Source of the DNA: Pezizomycotina sp. ARF18
Taxonomy: Eukaryota; Ascomycota
Assembly: GCA_002224055.1 (NCBI GenBank)
Contig: AZLU01000326.1
Span: forward strand, 1 to 34,466
DNA: 34,466 nucleotides
Direction: 5' to 3'
Made by a program: the position numbers and the translations under genes. Of this stretch, positions 1-12,836 are shown piece after piece. Positions within the stretch are counted from its first letter, which is position 1. Every line of letters starts with the position of its first letter. The notes under the pieces were generated by a model that was not told the DNA's origin, did no database searches, and was given only the letters and a program-made list of their open reading frames with translations.

Positions 1-1490
1 AAGAGAATAAGGCGGCATCGATCGTATTATGTATATACATACTTTTAGAGTGCCCCGACGAATAACAGTTGCCGGTGGAGTAGCTATAGGGAAGGATGAA
101 TGAATAATATGAGCAGAGCTATATACCGACGTTTTGCGGTGTAACCCTGGTCTAATACGCAATAAAAAAAAAAAAATTTAAATGTGCTTCTTCCTGGTCG
201 GCAAGTTCAGACTATTCTAGTCCCGTTGTCATTCATAGTTTTTAAATTCTTCTCCCCTACTTTATTTTTTTTTATTTTATTATTTTTTTTTGTCTCTGCA
301 CGATGTTCGTTAAGTCCAGTAGGTTGAGCTCATCGTCTTCGAGTACTGGGAAGATACAGGGTAAAAAAGAGGTCGCCTAGCGGTAATCATAGATCAACTT
401 GAACGCAAAAATTGCTAATTCGTTAAGGTTGAACTTTTTACCCCTTTGGTTTGTCTCTGTGGAACGTGGACTGTTAACATCATAATACTAGTACCGCTAT
501 CCCCGCAAAACTCTAGGACCGCAGTGAGGCCACCAAAGCTTTGCACGTCAACGGTATAACTAGAAGAGAAAACAGATGAATCACGAAAGAAACCAGAAAA
601 GAAATCCATAAGGAACAAAAGGGAAAATAGAAGCATGTGGATACTCGAATACTGTAGTTTTCCCTTGCTTTTCTTTTTTCTTCTTTTCCATGGTTGGCAG
701 ATCCGAGCTCTCATACTTTTTTTTTTTTTTTTTTCTAATAAAAATCGTTCTGGCGAGCCATCACGGCACCAGACACTCGACTATCATATATAGTTAATAT
801 TACCCGAAATGAAGAAGAATTCGAAGGGAAAAAAGGAAAGAAAGAAGAAAAAAAAATATAGCTAGGATATCCTATACAGCAGTGTTCTTTTTGCGACTAC
901 TGGTACCGTTGTTCAATTTGGCTTGTGCATGTCGTGCATGTTGAGCCTTTCTGCAAGGACAGACACTACTTTCTTTTTTTTTTTCTGTTCTGTCTTTACT
1001 TCTTTCTTTTGATCCTAAATCCTGGAGTGTTTTTTTTTCCCTAAGTGGAAGATCATCGCGCATCCTCCGCAATTGCCCTAGTCGTAGTAAAAGAGTGCAG
1101 TATTTGTATGTATGTATCTCTCGTATGGAATTCTTCTCACCCCTCTCCAGTCTCCCTCCTAAAGAATATTCGAAAATATGCGGGAACACGAGGGAAATTT
1201 TAAATAATAATAATAATATAATAATAGTAGGGAGAAAGAGAGAGAGAGAGAGAGATCGTTACTTCCTTGGGTAGCACTTAACTTGCTATATAACTCCCTT
1301 ACTTTCCTCCCTCCTGTCATCCCTTTCTTCCCCTTCGTCCTCATCGCCTTCTTCAATTTCCGTCGTCTTAAGAAGGGGAATGGTGTATTGAGCAACATTT
1401 TAATCTGGAAAGCCGACACCAATCGTTTCCTCCCTTACCGTCGCGTCTCCTCTTCTGTTGCTGCGGCACAAAAATAATCAAAAAGGCATC
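1..1490. other. Intergenic region upstream of the GH3 gene, no gene seen
   Basis: No convincing coding sequence was found on either strand. The open frames here are short, low in complexity and rich in Lys/Ser/Phe because of A/T and GA tracts. The region holds T runs near 719-733 and 1030, an ATA/AAT-type tract at 1205-1228 and a GA microsatellite at about 1231-1253. The last 200 bases before the GH3 start are pyrimidine-rich (TCC, CTT and CCT motifs at 1290-1450), typical of the 5' leader and core promoter of a well-expressed fungal gene. I infer that the GH3 promoter lies here, but no specific TATA box or activator site can be assigned. Confidence 0.6.
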
Positions 1491-4400
1491 ATGCCGTCAT
1501 CGTTCAGCTATGGCGCTGCAGCGCTGTTTTTAGCCGCCTCCGCATCTGCCCAGGCCGCACCGTTAGCTGTAAGTACTATGGAAATGAAACAAGACGGAGT
1601 ACAAGGGATTAAGGAGTTACACAAGAAAAAAAAAAAAAAAAAAAAAAATCTAAAGTCAAAGAGAAAGAATATATACGAGACAAATAATTACAGTAGTCAT
1701 GTCATAAGAGTACGGGTTAAAACAAAATATTGAGCTCGGAAGTTTAGGCATTGTATCATGATCAATAAATCAGAGATGATCTGGGATTATTATTATTATT
1801 ATTATTATTATTTTTTTTTTTTTGCGACGGACACTAACCTTTCCTGTCACTTTTAGGCTCCTGTTCGTAAAGTCAACCTTCCTACGAGCGTCCCAACATA
1901 TAAAGCTGGTAAGTCGCGCGATATCGTCATTTGGCACCTGAATTCGAAGCCTGCCGAGAGTTATATTATTATTACAGCTCGTAGTGCATTTATAAGTCAA
2001 ATTATACTTATAGAATAGTCGCAATTGGTACTAATTACAAAATCTACGGGTTCTTTGATCAGTTTCCCCCGATGAATTCCCATCACCGCTTTGGAATGGA
2101 CAGGCAATCAGAAATGGACAGATGCCTATGTCAAGCGAAAGGCCTAGTTTCCCAGCGTAAGTTCTTATATTTTACTCTAAGAAGTTGAATATACAATAAA
2201 TGATATATAACTAACAAATCGTAAATAAACAAAATATTAGTTACCCTTCTCGAGAAAGTAAACCTTACGACCGGCACTGGCTGGCAATCCGAACAATGCG
2301 TAGGCACTACAGGAAGCGTCCCACGTTTTGGCATCAATTTCTGCATGCAAGACTCTCCGCTGGGTGTGCGGTTCGGCCAGTATTCGTCCGCGTTCCCGGC
2401 CGGAGTAACCATCGCATCGACGTTTGACAAGGACTTGGCTTACAAGAGGGGTTTTGCTATGGGAACGTAAGTACTCGGTTTGAGTCCTATCTTCGTCTGT
2501 TAGGAGGGAATAATGCATATTTTGATGATATATAAAAAATGCATGCTGATACTTTTCCACAGTGAACATCGCCAGAAGGGTGTCACTGTAAGTCGCATAT
2601 CACGTATATCAGTGCAACAATACGAATTCTGACTCTCTCTTGTAAATCTAGATTCAACTCGGCCAGTTAGTGGACCAATTGGAATGTAAGTCGCGCCCCG
2701 ATTCTTTTAGTGCTTGTCATCGCCGGCTTTGGCTCACGGCGAAGCCTTATTCTACTTTTATAATATATATCTTTCAGTTTCTGTATTTTCATACTAACGA
2801 TGAGCTTTTGAACGAATAGCTTCCCTAACGCGGTACGTACCTTTATAAAACAGCGCATGCTTGAGAATAGCTTCTAATGAGGATATTTAGGGCGAAACTG
2901 GGAGGGTGGCGGTTCTGATCCCTATTTGAGCGGAATCGGATTGGCGCAGGCTGTAGCAGGTATCCAGGATGCCGGAGTCATCGCGTGTGCAAAGCATTTG
3001 GTAAGTTTCCTTTCCAGTGGCATTCGATTGCTTACCGACTTAACTGAACTTTTGGCTAATGCTATTAATTTCATTAGTCGGAAACGAACAAGAGCACTTC
3101 AGACAAGCCGGAGAGAGCTGCATCAAAAACCAACGAAAGTATCAGCTCTAACATTGATGACCGGAGTATGCATGAAGTCTTCCTGTGGCCATTCGCCGAT
3201 GCTGTCAGGGCCGGCGTTGGCTCTATCATGTGCAGTTATAATAGGTAAATATTTATATCATCGCTATGAGACTGTTTTCTTTTCCCGGGTTAAAACTGAC
3301 ACTGTTTTCTTAACCAAATTTATAGGCTCAACAATACTTATCCGTGCTCAAACAGCAAGCTTCTTAATGGATTGTTGAAGAATGAGCTCGACTTCCTGGA
3401 TTTGTCATGAGCGATTGGGCTGCTCAGGTAATTAATACTGTTTTTAGAATCGCTTTGTTGTATTTTACCCCCTTAAAAAGGTGAACGCTAACATGTTTAA
3501 TTAAAAAATAATAGCATGACGGAGTCCAAAGTGCTTTGGCCGGCCTTGACATGACGATGCCTGGTGATCAGGTAATACTAGTTCTATCACGCCCACCGTT
3601 GAGGCATACACGACTTTTGTGTGCTAACAAAGATATGAATGCGATAGAAATTCAACAGTGGCAACTCTTACTGGGTTCTAATCTTACTGTTGCTGTTATC
3701 AACGGTTCCGTGCCGGAGTACCGTCTCGATGACATGGTCACCCGTATTATGGTACGTACTACCATTATTCTCTGGTTCATTAATATTCTTGCGCTAATAG
3801 TTCTCTTTTAGGCCGCCTGGTACTATGTTGGACAGGATAAGAACCACGCCCTGTCAACTTCGACAGGTCAGTGCAAGATATCATCTTACCTTGCTCTACA
3901 TTACAACTTCAGTATTTTGAACTAACAGTATATCTTTCCGCAGTTGGACTTATGATCGTCTCGGCTTCGACCACTTCTTCTCTCAAGAAGGTTATGGTCT
4001 CATCAATGAGAACGTCGACGTCCGTGGCACTCACGCTCAGCTCATCCGAGAAATCGGAGCGAAAGGAACTGTCCTTCTGAAGAACCAGGGTGCTCTGCCT
4101 CTTCGTGCTCCTAAGCAGATTGCCGTCTTTGGATCTGATGCTGGCGACTCACCGCTTGGCCCTAACGGTTGCGGTGATCGTGGTTGTGCTGAAGGCACCG
4201 TTGCTATGGGATGGGATCCGGTAAGTCTTGCTCATTGATACTGGTTACTGTGGCCGGGAAATTAGTTAACTGATAGCTTCTCGTATAATCAGGAACTGCG
4301 AACTTCCCGTTGTGATATTCCTTCTCTGTCTACACATATTCGAACCATTTACTGACAGGCCACAGCTACCTCATTTCTCCCTTACGGCACTCCAGAACCA

Positions 4401-5876
4401 GGCCTACCAAGACAACAGCGTTATCCAGTGGAACCTTGACGATTATGCCGCCGTATGTTCCCCCTATCTCACCTGTGTAGAAAAAACCAAAGCTAATTGC
4501 GATAATTTGCGTTAGAATACTTCCATAATCGGCATCGCCAGCCAGGCCACCGCTTGCCTTGCTTTCGTCAAGGCTGACGCCGGTGAAGGTTACATTACCG
4601 TCTCGGAGAACCAGGGCGACCGTAACAACCTTACCATCTGGTACAACGGGGACAATTTGGTCAAGACCGTCGCAGGAGCTTGCAACAACACGATAGTTGG
4701 TACGCTATATGCACTTGTATTAGGTCTAGCACCATGGTATCGCAAATGCTAATTTCTTTTTCTTCGGGTAAAAGTCATCCACAGCCCAGGCCCGGTCACT
4801 GTCGAGGAGTGGATCGAACACCCTAACGTTACTGCTGTTCTTTATGCCGGTCTTCCCGGACAAGAGAGCGGTAACTCCCTTGTCGACGTTCTCTGTAAGT
4901 AATCCCGCCAAAGAAAACACCGGATGCTCGTTCATACGAATTTCGGCCCGAAGAAAATTGCTAACGCACCTCCGTACTTACACAGACGGAAAGGTTAACC
5001 CCCGGAAGACTACATTTACCTTCGGTAAGAACGAATCGGACTACGGTGTCTCTCTGATGTTCACCCGAACGACTACTACTCCCCGCAGCAGGACCTCACC
5101 AACGGTCTCCTCATTGATTACCGCTACTTCGACAAGCACAACATCGAGCCCCGTTTCGAGTTCGGCTTCGGTCTCAGCTACACCCAATTCAAGTACTCCG
5201 GCTCCAGGTTACCAAGACTGGCAGCGCCTACACTCCCTACAAAGGGTCCTGGACCCCGCCATCTGGCGGCAACACCTCCCTCGAGATCCCTCGCAGTACC
5301 TGTTCCCCGAGGGTTTCCATCCCGTAGACAACTACATCTACCCTTATCTGAACAACACTAAGCAGACGGGTCTCGACGGTAAGGGCCAGAACGGTCCTGA
5401 TGCCGCCTATACCACGAAACCGCAGAAGTACAGCACCGCCGGTGGATCGCCGGGAGGTAACCCCAGCCTTTACGATGTCGTCTATGAGGTTTCTTTCACT
5501 GTTGCCAATGTTGGCAAGTACAACGGTGATGAAGTTGTCCAGCTGGTAAGTCTTTTTTTCTCCCTTTCGGCTTCTTATAGTGGCTACAAAAACAACGATA
5601 TTCTATGATATGGTTGCTAACGTGTATGCAACAACCGGGCAGTACGTTTCCACCGGTGAATCTGATAGCCCCGTCAGGGTCCTCCGTGGCTTCGAGCGCG
5701 TCACCATCAACTCCGGAGCATCCAAGCGTATTACCCTGCAACTCTGCAGGAGGGATATTTCCATCTGGGACGTCACGAAGCAGGACTGGTCCGTCACTTC
5801 TGCTCCCAAGCACGTCTACGTCGGTGGCTCGTCCAGGAAACTCTACCTGAAACGCCGCTCTTCACTAAAGGAATGA
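1491..5876 (+). CDS. Secreted GH3 family beta-glucosidase, about 19 exons with apparent 1-nt indels
   Basis: Secreted glycoside hydrolase family 3 enzyme, expected to hydrolyse beta-glucosides and cellobiose outside the cell. The ATG at 1491 opens an Ala-rich signal peptide. The order is the GH3 N-terminal barrel ([53 protein letters not shown]), the nucleophile loop MSDWAAQHDG (about 3408-3525), the GH3 C domain ([41 protein letters not shown]) and a fibronectin III-like tail ([13 protein letters not shown]). Exons by splice signals and homology: 1491-1568, 1857-1908, 2063-2156, 2241-2466, 2563-2587, 2652-2685, 2820-2832, 2891-3000, 3078-3244, 3326-3427, 3515-3571, 3648-3751, 3812-3866, 3954-4220, 4359-4452, 4516-4699, 4775-4894, 4986-5545, 5643-5876. 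About a dozen single-base losses break the frame (for example near 2110, 2145, 2672, 3395, 3678, 4213, 5058, 5203, 5290). These look like assembly errors. Family assignment is firm; the exact substrate is inferred. Confidence 0.92.
1785..1823. repeat. (ATT)n plus T-run microsatellite inside GH3 intron 1
   Basis: About nine ATT/TTA triplets run directly into a T run, inside the first intron of the GH3 gene. A 23-base A run lies in the same intron (1626-1648). Together they make this intron, at 288 bp, much longer than the other introns of the gene. Confidence 0.85.
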
Positions 5877-8196
5877 TGGGATGGTATGGGTGAGACGATA
5901 GGATGAAATGAAGTAAAAGATTTTAGATAGAGCTTTTTTTTCTTCTTGTTTATTTTCATTTCTTTGTCTTTCGATAGACGTTTCCCACTCCTCCCTGGTA
6001 AGGTCGATTTTTTTTTTTTTTTTTTAAAAAAAAAAATCTTTGGCGTGTCTTAGGACAAAGCCACAGGGAGTATTTTTAAGAATGAGTGTAGTTTATTTCT
6101 ATTATACATTTTCTTTTTAAGTCTTCATTGACTATGTACTGTATTTACTTAGTTTTGGCGGTAGGCAGAGGAGCAACTGCGTATGCAATTGCTTCATTGC
6201 TTCTATCTGCTTCTTATCACTTAATGTCTTCATAATATTTTCGTGATCAATACTTTCTATAGAAGAATAATGTGGAAGGCTGTTTACGAAATTTCTCCTT
6301 TGGTAAGAAAAGCCACAGGTACTGTAAGGAGGCTTCTCGCGAATATATCATTCGATCTCTCTGATATCCTACGAACTCCGTCTTCAAAGTCAGTTATGTG
6401 TGAAACTTTCTCTAAAATCCTTCAACTTAGCCTTCATTTTCAATTACATTTATAATATAATGCGTGAAGAATATATACATGTATGACGCTGCCTGTCTAG
6501 AGTATCTTTTTGGTATTTCATGCTGTAGCACTCCGGCTAGCCTCTCGTGGATTTATATAGTATGAGCTGACCGGCCTCACGTTTATATACAGAGCACATT
6601 TTTTTTTTTTTTATAGCCTCTTTCTGTTGTAGGAGGACCGTGAGTGCTCTAGCACGCCGGGCTGCTATACTGCCAGTCTGGTGGCCGTCCACTACCGAAA
6701 ACAAAATAAATCCATTAGCCGGTGGAAACTGCCGGGGCTTTGACCACTACCGGAGCCTCGGAGGTTTTAGGTTTTCTGGCGTTTAGAGAGGGTAGAGGCG
6801 AAAAATACCTTACCTTTTTTTTTTTTTTTTTTTTTTTTTTTTCATTTTTTCCCCTTCGATTCCCTTTTCGTATCACTCACTGACTTTGTGAAAGTTGAGA
6901 CCATTTTCGGGCCTGCTTTCTAGTTCACTTGCCAGCTCCTGCCATTGCTTAAGCTTAGTGTTCAATATATACAATTGGTAGTATTACAAACTAAACACTG
7001 GCAATTCTAAGCGGCGACATTCTTATCCTACTCTTTCTCCATTTCCTTGTCGTCGTTTTCCCTCTTCCTCCTTTTCTTTTCTTTTCTTTTCCCACGGACA
7101 TTTCTGCATGTTTTCCCGCATGCTTTTCAGCCGTGGGCCTTGATGCTTTTTTTTTTTGGCTTTTAGGCAAAGTTACCATCGATGTCGACACTTATTGGCT
7201 GAAACACCCCAGGGTTTGGCGATTTGAGGTCTTGTAACGTTCGGTCGAGTCAGTTACCTCCGTGCAGAAAAAACATTCTTCCGATCCGATGTTCCGAGGG
7301 TGGAGAAAAAAAAAAAGAAAAAAAGAGAAAAATAAAAAAAGAGAGAGAAAGGAAAAGGTCTCTCTCTCTCTTGCTTTATATTCCCTCCACCCCTATATTC
7401 GGCGTTCATAATCGAAAATAAGAAACATTGCCTATAGCTCCACCCACTGCTTTGGAATTACATGTACCCTGTGCAATATGTACATGTAATTTCTCCCTCT
7501 CTCCTTCTTATTCTTTCTTCCTCCCCCCTCCCCCCCCCCCCCGGCGGGATTATAGTCATATTAATCACTGTTGATTGTTATTATTCCTCAGTGTATTCGT
7601 TCACCGTGTCCGATTTTGCTTACCCTTATTCTTGTCCCGCGAGCAGCATCCAACGCGCTTTAATCCGATTGCGCCTAACATCGGCTCCCTTTAAGCCATC
7701 ATTGTTCGTTCCCCTCAGACTCTCAGAGCCCTACCCGCGACCGATTTTGGCTGGCTTCAAACGAACAAGTTCTTGGCTAACTGCTTGCTTGCCCCCGTTC
7801 ACGGTTTGCGCTAAAACACCCCACTTCTCACGCCTTAGCATCAACTCCGGAAAAAGGGGGTGGCGTCTTTTTTTTTTTTTTTTTTTTTTTTTTCCGTTTA
7901 AGGGGAAAAAAAGGTATCCATATAAACATTGTTCGAATATCAATGCGAAGCGGAGATACTGCTGGGAATTTTGCATCTCTCCTATTTGTCCTTTTCGTCG
8001 CTTTGGCAGTCGTATACATCGCGAGAGTGCTCGAGAACAAGTGGGACGCAGGGTCTTTTCGGGACGGAGTTTTTGGAACGAATATCGCGCGAAAGTTACA
8101 CAGCAAGGAACATTGAGGGATACAGAAAAACCGGTAGATCTCGTTCGCTTGGGCATCTCCGGAGAGGCGTGTGGTTTTGACGTTGATGTCGGACAA
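5877..8196. other. Intergenic region and long leader of the zinc-cluster gene
   Basis: No supportable gene. It contains the GH3 3' flank and a T18-A11 block (6008-6036) that can form a hairpin. It also has long T runs at 6815-6842 and 7868-7893, a purine-rich AAAAAGAGA stretch at 7303-7350 and a C run at 7526-7542. An open frame runs from 7462 into the zinc-cluster gene. Its translation passes through poly-Phe (the T26 run) and low-complexity Pro/Ser, so I treat it as untranslated leader or promoter. Confidence 0.6.
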
Positions 8197-11100
8197 ATGC
8201 CGAAAAATAGCACCGCTTCTGCGCCAGCCAATCCCCGGCCAGCGTCCGGCTCGAACCCTTCTACCCCGCGCACTCCGTCGTCGGGCAAGGGCGCCTCTGC
8301 CATCTACAGGAGTATATCCGCTTGCAACCGGTGTAGATCCCGCAAGACGAAATGTGACCAACTGTTCCCCGCCTGCTCGTCGTGCGCGAAGGCCGGCGTT
8401 GAGTGTGTTGGCGTCGACGCCGCGACAGGCCGTGAGATTCCACGGAGCTACGTATCTCACCTGGAGGAGCGCATTGCAACCTGGAAGCGCAATTGGCGCA
8501 GGTGCAGACACTGCCGCCGCCGTCACTACCACCACCGCTAGCACGCAGCATCAACATCAGCTGAATGGAGGAGACGAAAACGCACCATACTACGAGGAGT
8601 CTAGGAACCGGCGAGGAGACGGGTCGGAAGCGGAAACCGAGTCATGACGATGGATTACCGATGCGACCGGACCTATACGATCCATATCGAGATAATCCGC
8701 ACGGTAGCGTTACCTTGCCGCCACCTCAGCCTGGGGTCGTGAATGCTGGAGCGCCGGGCGCGTATGAGCGTCGGCCTGTTACGAGGGATGATGGGAAATA
8801 GCAGGAGCGGCGCACACCTGAAAGCCTGATATTGAGAATCTGGTCACTGCAATGACTGCAGTCACTGAGCAAGGAACGAATCATACGAGCTTTCAGGGAA
8901 ATAGTAGCGGTATATCGTACGTACAGGACATGTTCTTCCTGCTTAGTGAATGTAATACTGTATATTATTATATAACACCAACCTTTGGATATTTGGGCTA
9001 ATGTGAAGATGTATTTAGGTTCGCCAAATTAATGTTCGCAGCCGTAAAAGTGAGCAGTAAAGAAAATAGCCATCTGCCCGCAAAAATGGCTGCATTCCGA
9101 GGGAGAATACCGGCTGCGCTCGCAAATAAGCAATCCGAGGACTCTGCTGGGGCACCCAAAGCGAGCACGACGGAACGCCACCCGTTATGGGGGCGCTACA
9201 GAGGATCAAGCCGCGACTGCTCCCGCGCCTTTGCCGGAACGTAAACACGCCGAGGAACTCATTGATATATATTCCAGCAAGCCAATCCACAATACCAATC
9301 TTGCACCGGCCGGTTTTACGGAGAGGTTTAATTCGGTGTACCAGGCGCTGGAAGCGAATCCTGACTTGAAAGAATCACAACTACCGAACAGGAGATGCCA
9401 ACGCTTTATTTTCTGAAACATGGTCTTTGCCATAGCGGCAGGGATGCGGTCGGATACGAAATCAATGCCTGAACAGTACCATAGTGCAGCAGTCCAGTAC
9501 ATGGATTCACTATTTTCGACAACGAATCGCCTCGATGGACTAAAAGGGTGCTGTTTACTGGCTCTGTATAGCCTCATGCGGCCAGCATCACCCGGCGTGT
9601 GGTACGTAACGAAAGTTTTCCTTCTTAGCATAATGATTTGAGACCCGGCTGACAAAAATATCCTTAATTCCTACGTAGGTACGTACTTGGGTCGGCAATG
9701 CGGATGTGCATTGATCTTGGACTTCACCAAGAAACTCCACAGATGGCTCAGCGACTCGATGCGCTCACGCTTGACGAGCGTCGCAGACTCTGGTGTCGGT
9801 ATACTCGCTCGATAGACAAATATGCGTATATCTAGGCAGACCCTTCGGCATTGCAGATGAAGTTGTGAAAGTCCCTTATCCGGAAGATATTGATGATAAA
9901 TTTATATCTAAAGCGGGGATCATGAAAGACCACCCGCTCGCGCATCAGAAGAGTTCGCGAACGATAGCGCGGCACATGTTTCGCATCCGGCAGTTGCAGT
10001 CTGAGATACAAGTAAGAATCTCTACAATTCTTCACAATAGTTTGTATAGTTGCATGCTAAAAAAAAAAAAAAAAAAAAAAAAAAACTTTTCTGAAAAGTG
10101 TATCCTATACCAACAATCTGAGATACCTAGGAAGTAAGGCACCCCTTTCTAGCTGGATTTCGAACTTGGTTATACGAAATAATATATCTGTAGGTTTAAC
10201 ACGTTAGAAGACTGGCGAAAAGATATGGAGGCTCGGTTAAATGAATGGACGGTAATTATTATCCCTTCGACATCAGTCAGGGACTGTTCTTTACGTATCG
10301 ACTTGCTAACTCTTCAATTATTCCTTCAGGTTTCGGTTCCTAAAAACAAGACGACGCGAACTGTGGCTATAACATGGGTTTCATCGACCTCAACTACCAA
10401 CAGACGAGACTGCTGTTGTATGGTCTCAGCCCTGCCGTTCCCGAACCTACGACGGAGGCGTATCTGGTTATTGCAGATTCTGGAAATCGTATCATAAAAG
10501 CCTACCGTCAATTGTACAGGGATAAGAAATCAATTACACATGGGTTGCATGTCACAACCTCTTCCTTGCCAGTAAGCACCCATCCATTTTTTCTTCGGTA
10601 CCCAAGCATTATCTTTCATCCGTTCGTGTAGCTGAGTTGAAGTCTAGGCACGTCGTATCTATGCGCGTTGTGGCATTGCGAAGAAATCGACGCAGGACAT
10701 CAATGGACGAAATCGACTTCAATACTCGCGCATGCGTAACGGTACTGGATCCATGCAAGACCTGTGCCCAGCAGCTGTAGGATGTCGGACGTTTTTCTGA
10801 ATCTGGCAAACTGCTACAGTGCAGCTGTGTAACGACTATCACCAGAAGCACAAGGATGAAAATAGCCGCTACTTTGGTAACGGGCAAAGACAGATAGGGG
10901 GGATTGGTCAAAGCAAAGGAGAGGCAGCCGCTCGAACAAGGACTACAGTTCTGGATCGCCGCGTATGCAGCTGGAACCGATAAAACATGCTCTGCCGGCA
11001 AGCTAGCAAACATTGTCCACTCTGCGGCGCCATCGCCCATCAGCCCGGAACGACTCAAACTCTTCCCATGGCACAACCACCGGAACATGCTTCTGTCCTG

Positions 11101-11786
11101 CATTATCCGACCAACCATAATCATAGCCCTCACTCGCAGCAGCAAGAACAACAACAACACGGCATGCCGTTCCAGTCTCCACCACTTCCTCCCCGTCCCC
11201 GAACCACGGAGGAACCCTACCACCAGCACGAAAGCATTCCCATACACGGCCATCCTCACCGAAATCTAAAATTGCACTTTAACCAGATGCAACAGGACCA
11301 TCAGCAGCAGCAGCAGCAGCAAGAAGCCTTCAGCATGTCTCCTCCCTCGAGTCCCATTAAGTCACCACTCATCGCACCTCTCTCCAAGCTCAGGCGGCGT
11401 CCAATCACCCTTGGCAGGCTGCAGCAGGGCCACATGATGATGCAGGACTACAGCAACAGCAACAATCTGGATCAGGTTATGAGAACGGCCGAGCAGCTGA
11501 ACTGGGAGGAGCAGGACGGCAGGCGCGACGAGGGCAGATGGTGGACGACGGAATGGGCGGCAAGGTCTTCCACCTGATAAGCGCGTTGGCGCGGCGACAT
11601 ATGGAACCAGTACGACTTTACAAACGGCGACGCGAGCCATTCGAACGAATATGCCTGGGCGATGCGGCCAACATTAATATGGGCATGGGCAACATGGGGT
11701 TCATAAACCATATGGGCAGCGGGACACCTGTTCCAGATGGCTATCAGGGTGCGGGATACGTTAACCCTTTCCCTGGAGGCTTCTAA
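8197..11786 (+). CDS. Zn(II)2Cys6 transcription factor, PPR1-like linker, Gln-rich C-terminus
   Basis: Fungal binuclear zinc-cluster regulator acting in the nucleus. The ATG at 8197 opens a Pro/Ser-rich tail. The DNA-binding cluster follows (about 8318-8403) with perfect CX2CX6CX6CX2CX6C spacing. Next comes a linker with an ATGREIPRSYV-type segment and LEERIA, which resembles the linker and dimerisation start of yeast PPR1. A fungal-specific TF domain spans about 9240-10600 (MVFAIAAG, YMDSLFSTTNRLDGLKG, SLMRPASPGVWYV, MCIDLGLHQETP, YSLDRQICVYLGRPFGIADE, FIDLNYQQTRLLLYGLSPA). The C-terminus is His/Gln-rich with a Q7 run (11300-11322) and ends in NPFPGGF at 11784-11786. Introns are visible at about 8929-9018, 9601-9678 and 10012-10193 (the last contains an A27 run), and near 10251-10329. 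Single-base losses break the frame near 8483, 8640, 9250, 9792 and elsewhere. It sits downstream of the GH3 gene on the same strand; no regulatory link is shown. Target pathway unknown. Confidence 0.85.
10059..10085. repeat. A27 homopolymer in a transcription-factor intron
   Basis: A run of 27 A lies inside the intron that begins with GTAAGA at about 10012 and ends with TAG before 10194. It is typical of the many long A/T tracts in introns and spacers of this window. Its exact length is probably unreliable. Confidence 0.8.
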
Positions 11787-12836
11787 CGCTTGTAATGATT
11801 AAGCCTGTTGTATGACATGTCTCTCTTTTTTTTCCTCCTCTTTTTGTTTAGGTTTCCTAGGATGTATATTTCTTGCTAGATTCTGTGTTATTTGTTTCTT
11901 CTGTTCATTCAAGATATACCTGGCATATTTTTGGTACGGTTAAGGAGTAGCGAGCCCTCTTTTTTTTGGTCCTAGTTATATTGGCGATAATTCTTTTTAA
12001 ATGCTGTTTATATGCCTTTTATGGTCCTTTCCATCCAAAGGGACTATTTGATATGAAATATAATGTAGATTACGTATATATTATAATATAATTCCCGGCT
12101 TTTAAATTTTTTTTGAAACTTTTATATTTACTTTTTACTATATTTATTAAAGAAAATCGTTAGTTTATATAGATATAAATAAAAATTCGTAATATTTTTT
12201 GTATAATTACTGCTTAAGACTTAACCGAAAAATAATAGATAAGCGGCCGTTATATATTATTCCTTAGCCTCTCTAGCGATGCTTTATTTTTTATTTTTTT
12301 TATCTATATTTGCACAGTCCTTATTTGCTTATCTATCTTAAGGTCCCTTTTAAATCCCCGTTCCACACTGTACGATGGTTTCAATATGGGCAAAAAAAAG
12401 AAATCAAAATCTCGAAGATTTTTTCTTTTTTGAACGTTTTTACGCCGGGTCCATGTTTTCTTTCCCTTCCTGAAGCTCTTGCCACTTGTTTGGGCGGGTT
12501 TCGGGTATTCTCTATCATCGATATCTTTTCACCTTCGTGCCTTTTTTCTTCCCCCTCTCAAGTAATCTATCGCCACGCAATATGAGCAAAGGACTTCTCT
12601 TCCTTAGCGTTCAAGTTTCACGACAAATGATGGACGATGAAGCCCAAAAACACAGAAAATAGACAGAATATCATGAGGTGATTGTAAAAGTGCTGTATTT
12701 CCGCATTCATGACCAAATGAGGACCCGCGAATGAATTTCAGGGTGAGCTCTATAATAAGAACAGTAAGCGTGCTCCCAGACGGAGTATTTGATTGATGAT
12801 ACATATGATGCGGGAAGTGTACGTAAAGCTCCTTGG
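11787..12836. other. Intergenic region between convergent genes
   Basis: This is the shared 3' flank of the zinc-cluster gene (+) and the nuclease-like gene (-). The part at 12040-12310 is very AT-rich (TATATTATAATATAATT and similar) and has no open frame. The open frame at 12310-12585 (+) is low in complexity and does not resemble a known family. Nothing else can be supported here. Confidence 0.5.

Noticed and set aside
5496-5813. Minus-strand open frames over the GH3 3' end
   Set aside because: They are shadows of the GH3 coding sequence, which has clear family motifs on the plus strand.
7462-8196. Long open frame upstream of and in frame with the zinc-cluster protein
   Set aside because: It runs through poly-Phe (T26 run) and Pro/Ser low complexity. 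A normal start at 8197 lies close before the DNA-binding domain.
7828-8544. Minus-strand open frame of 238 codons opposite the zinc-cluster gene
   Set aside because: It includes a poly-Lys run from the T26 tract and mirrors the GC-rich plus-strand exon; no family features.
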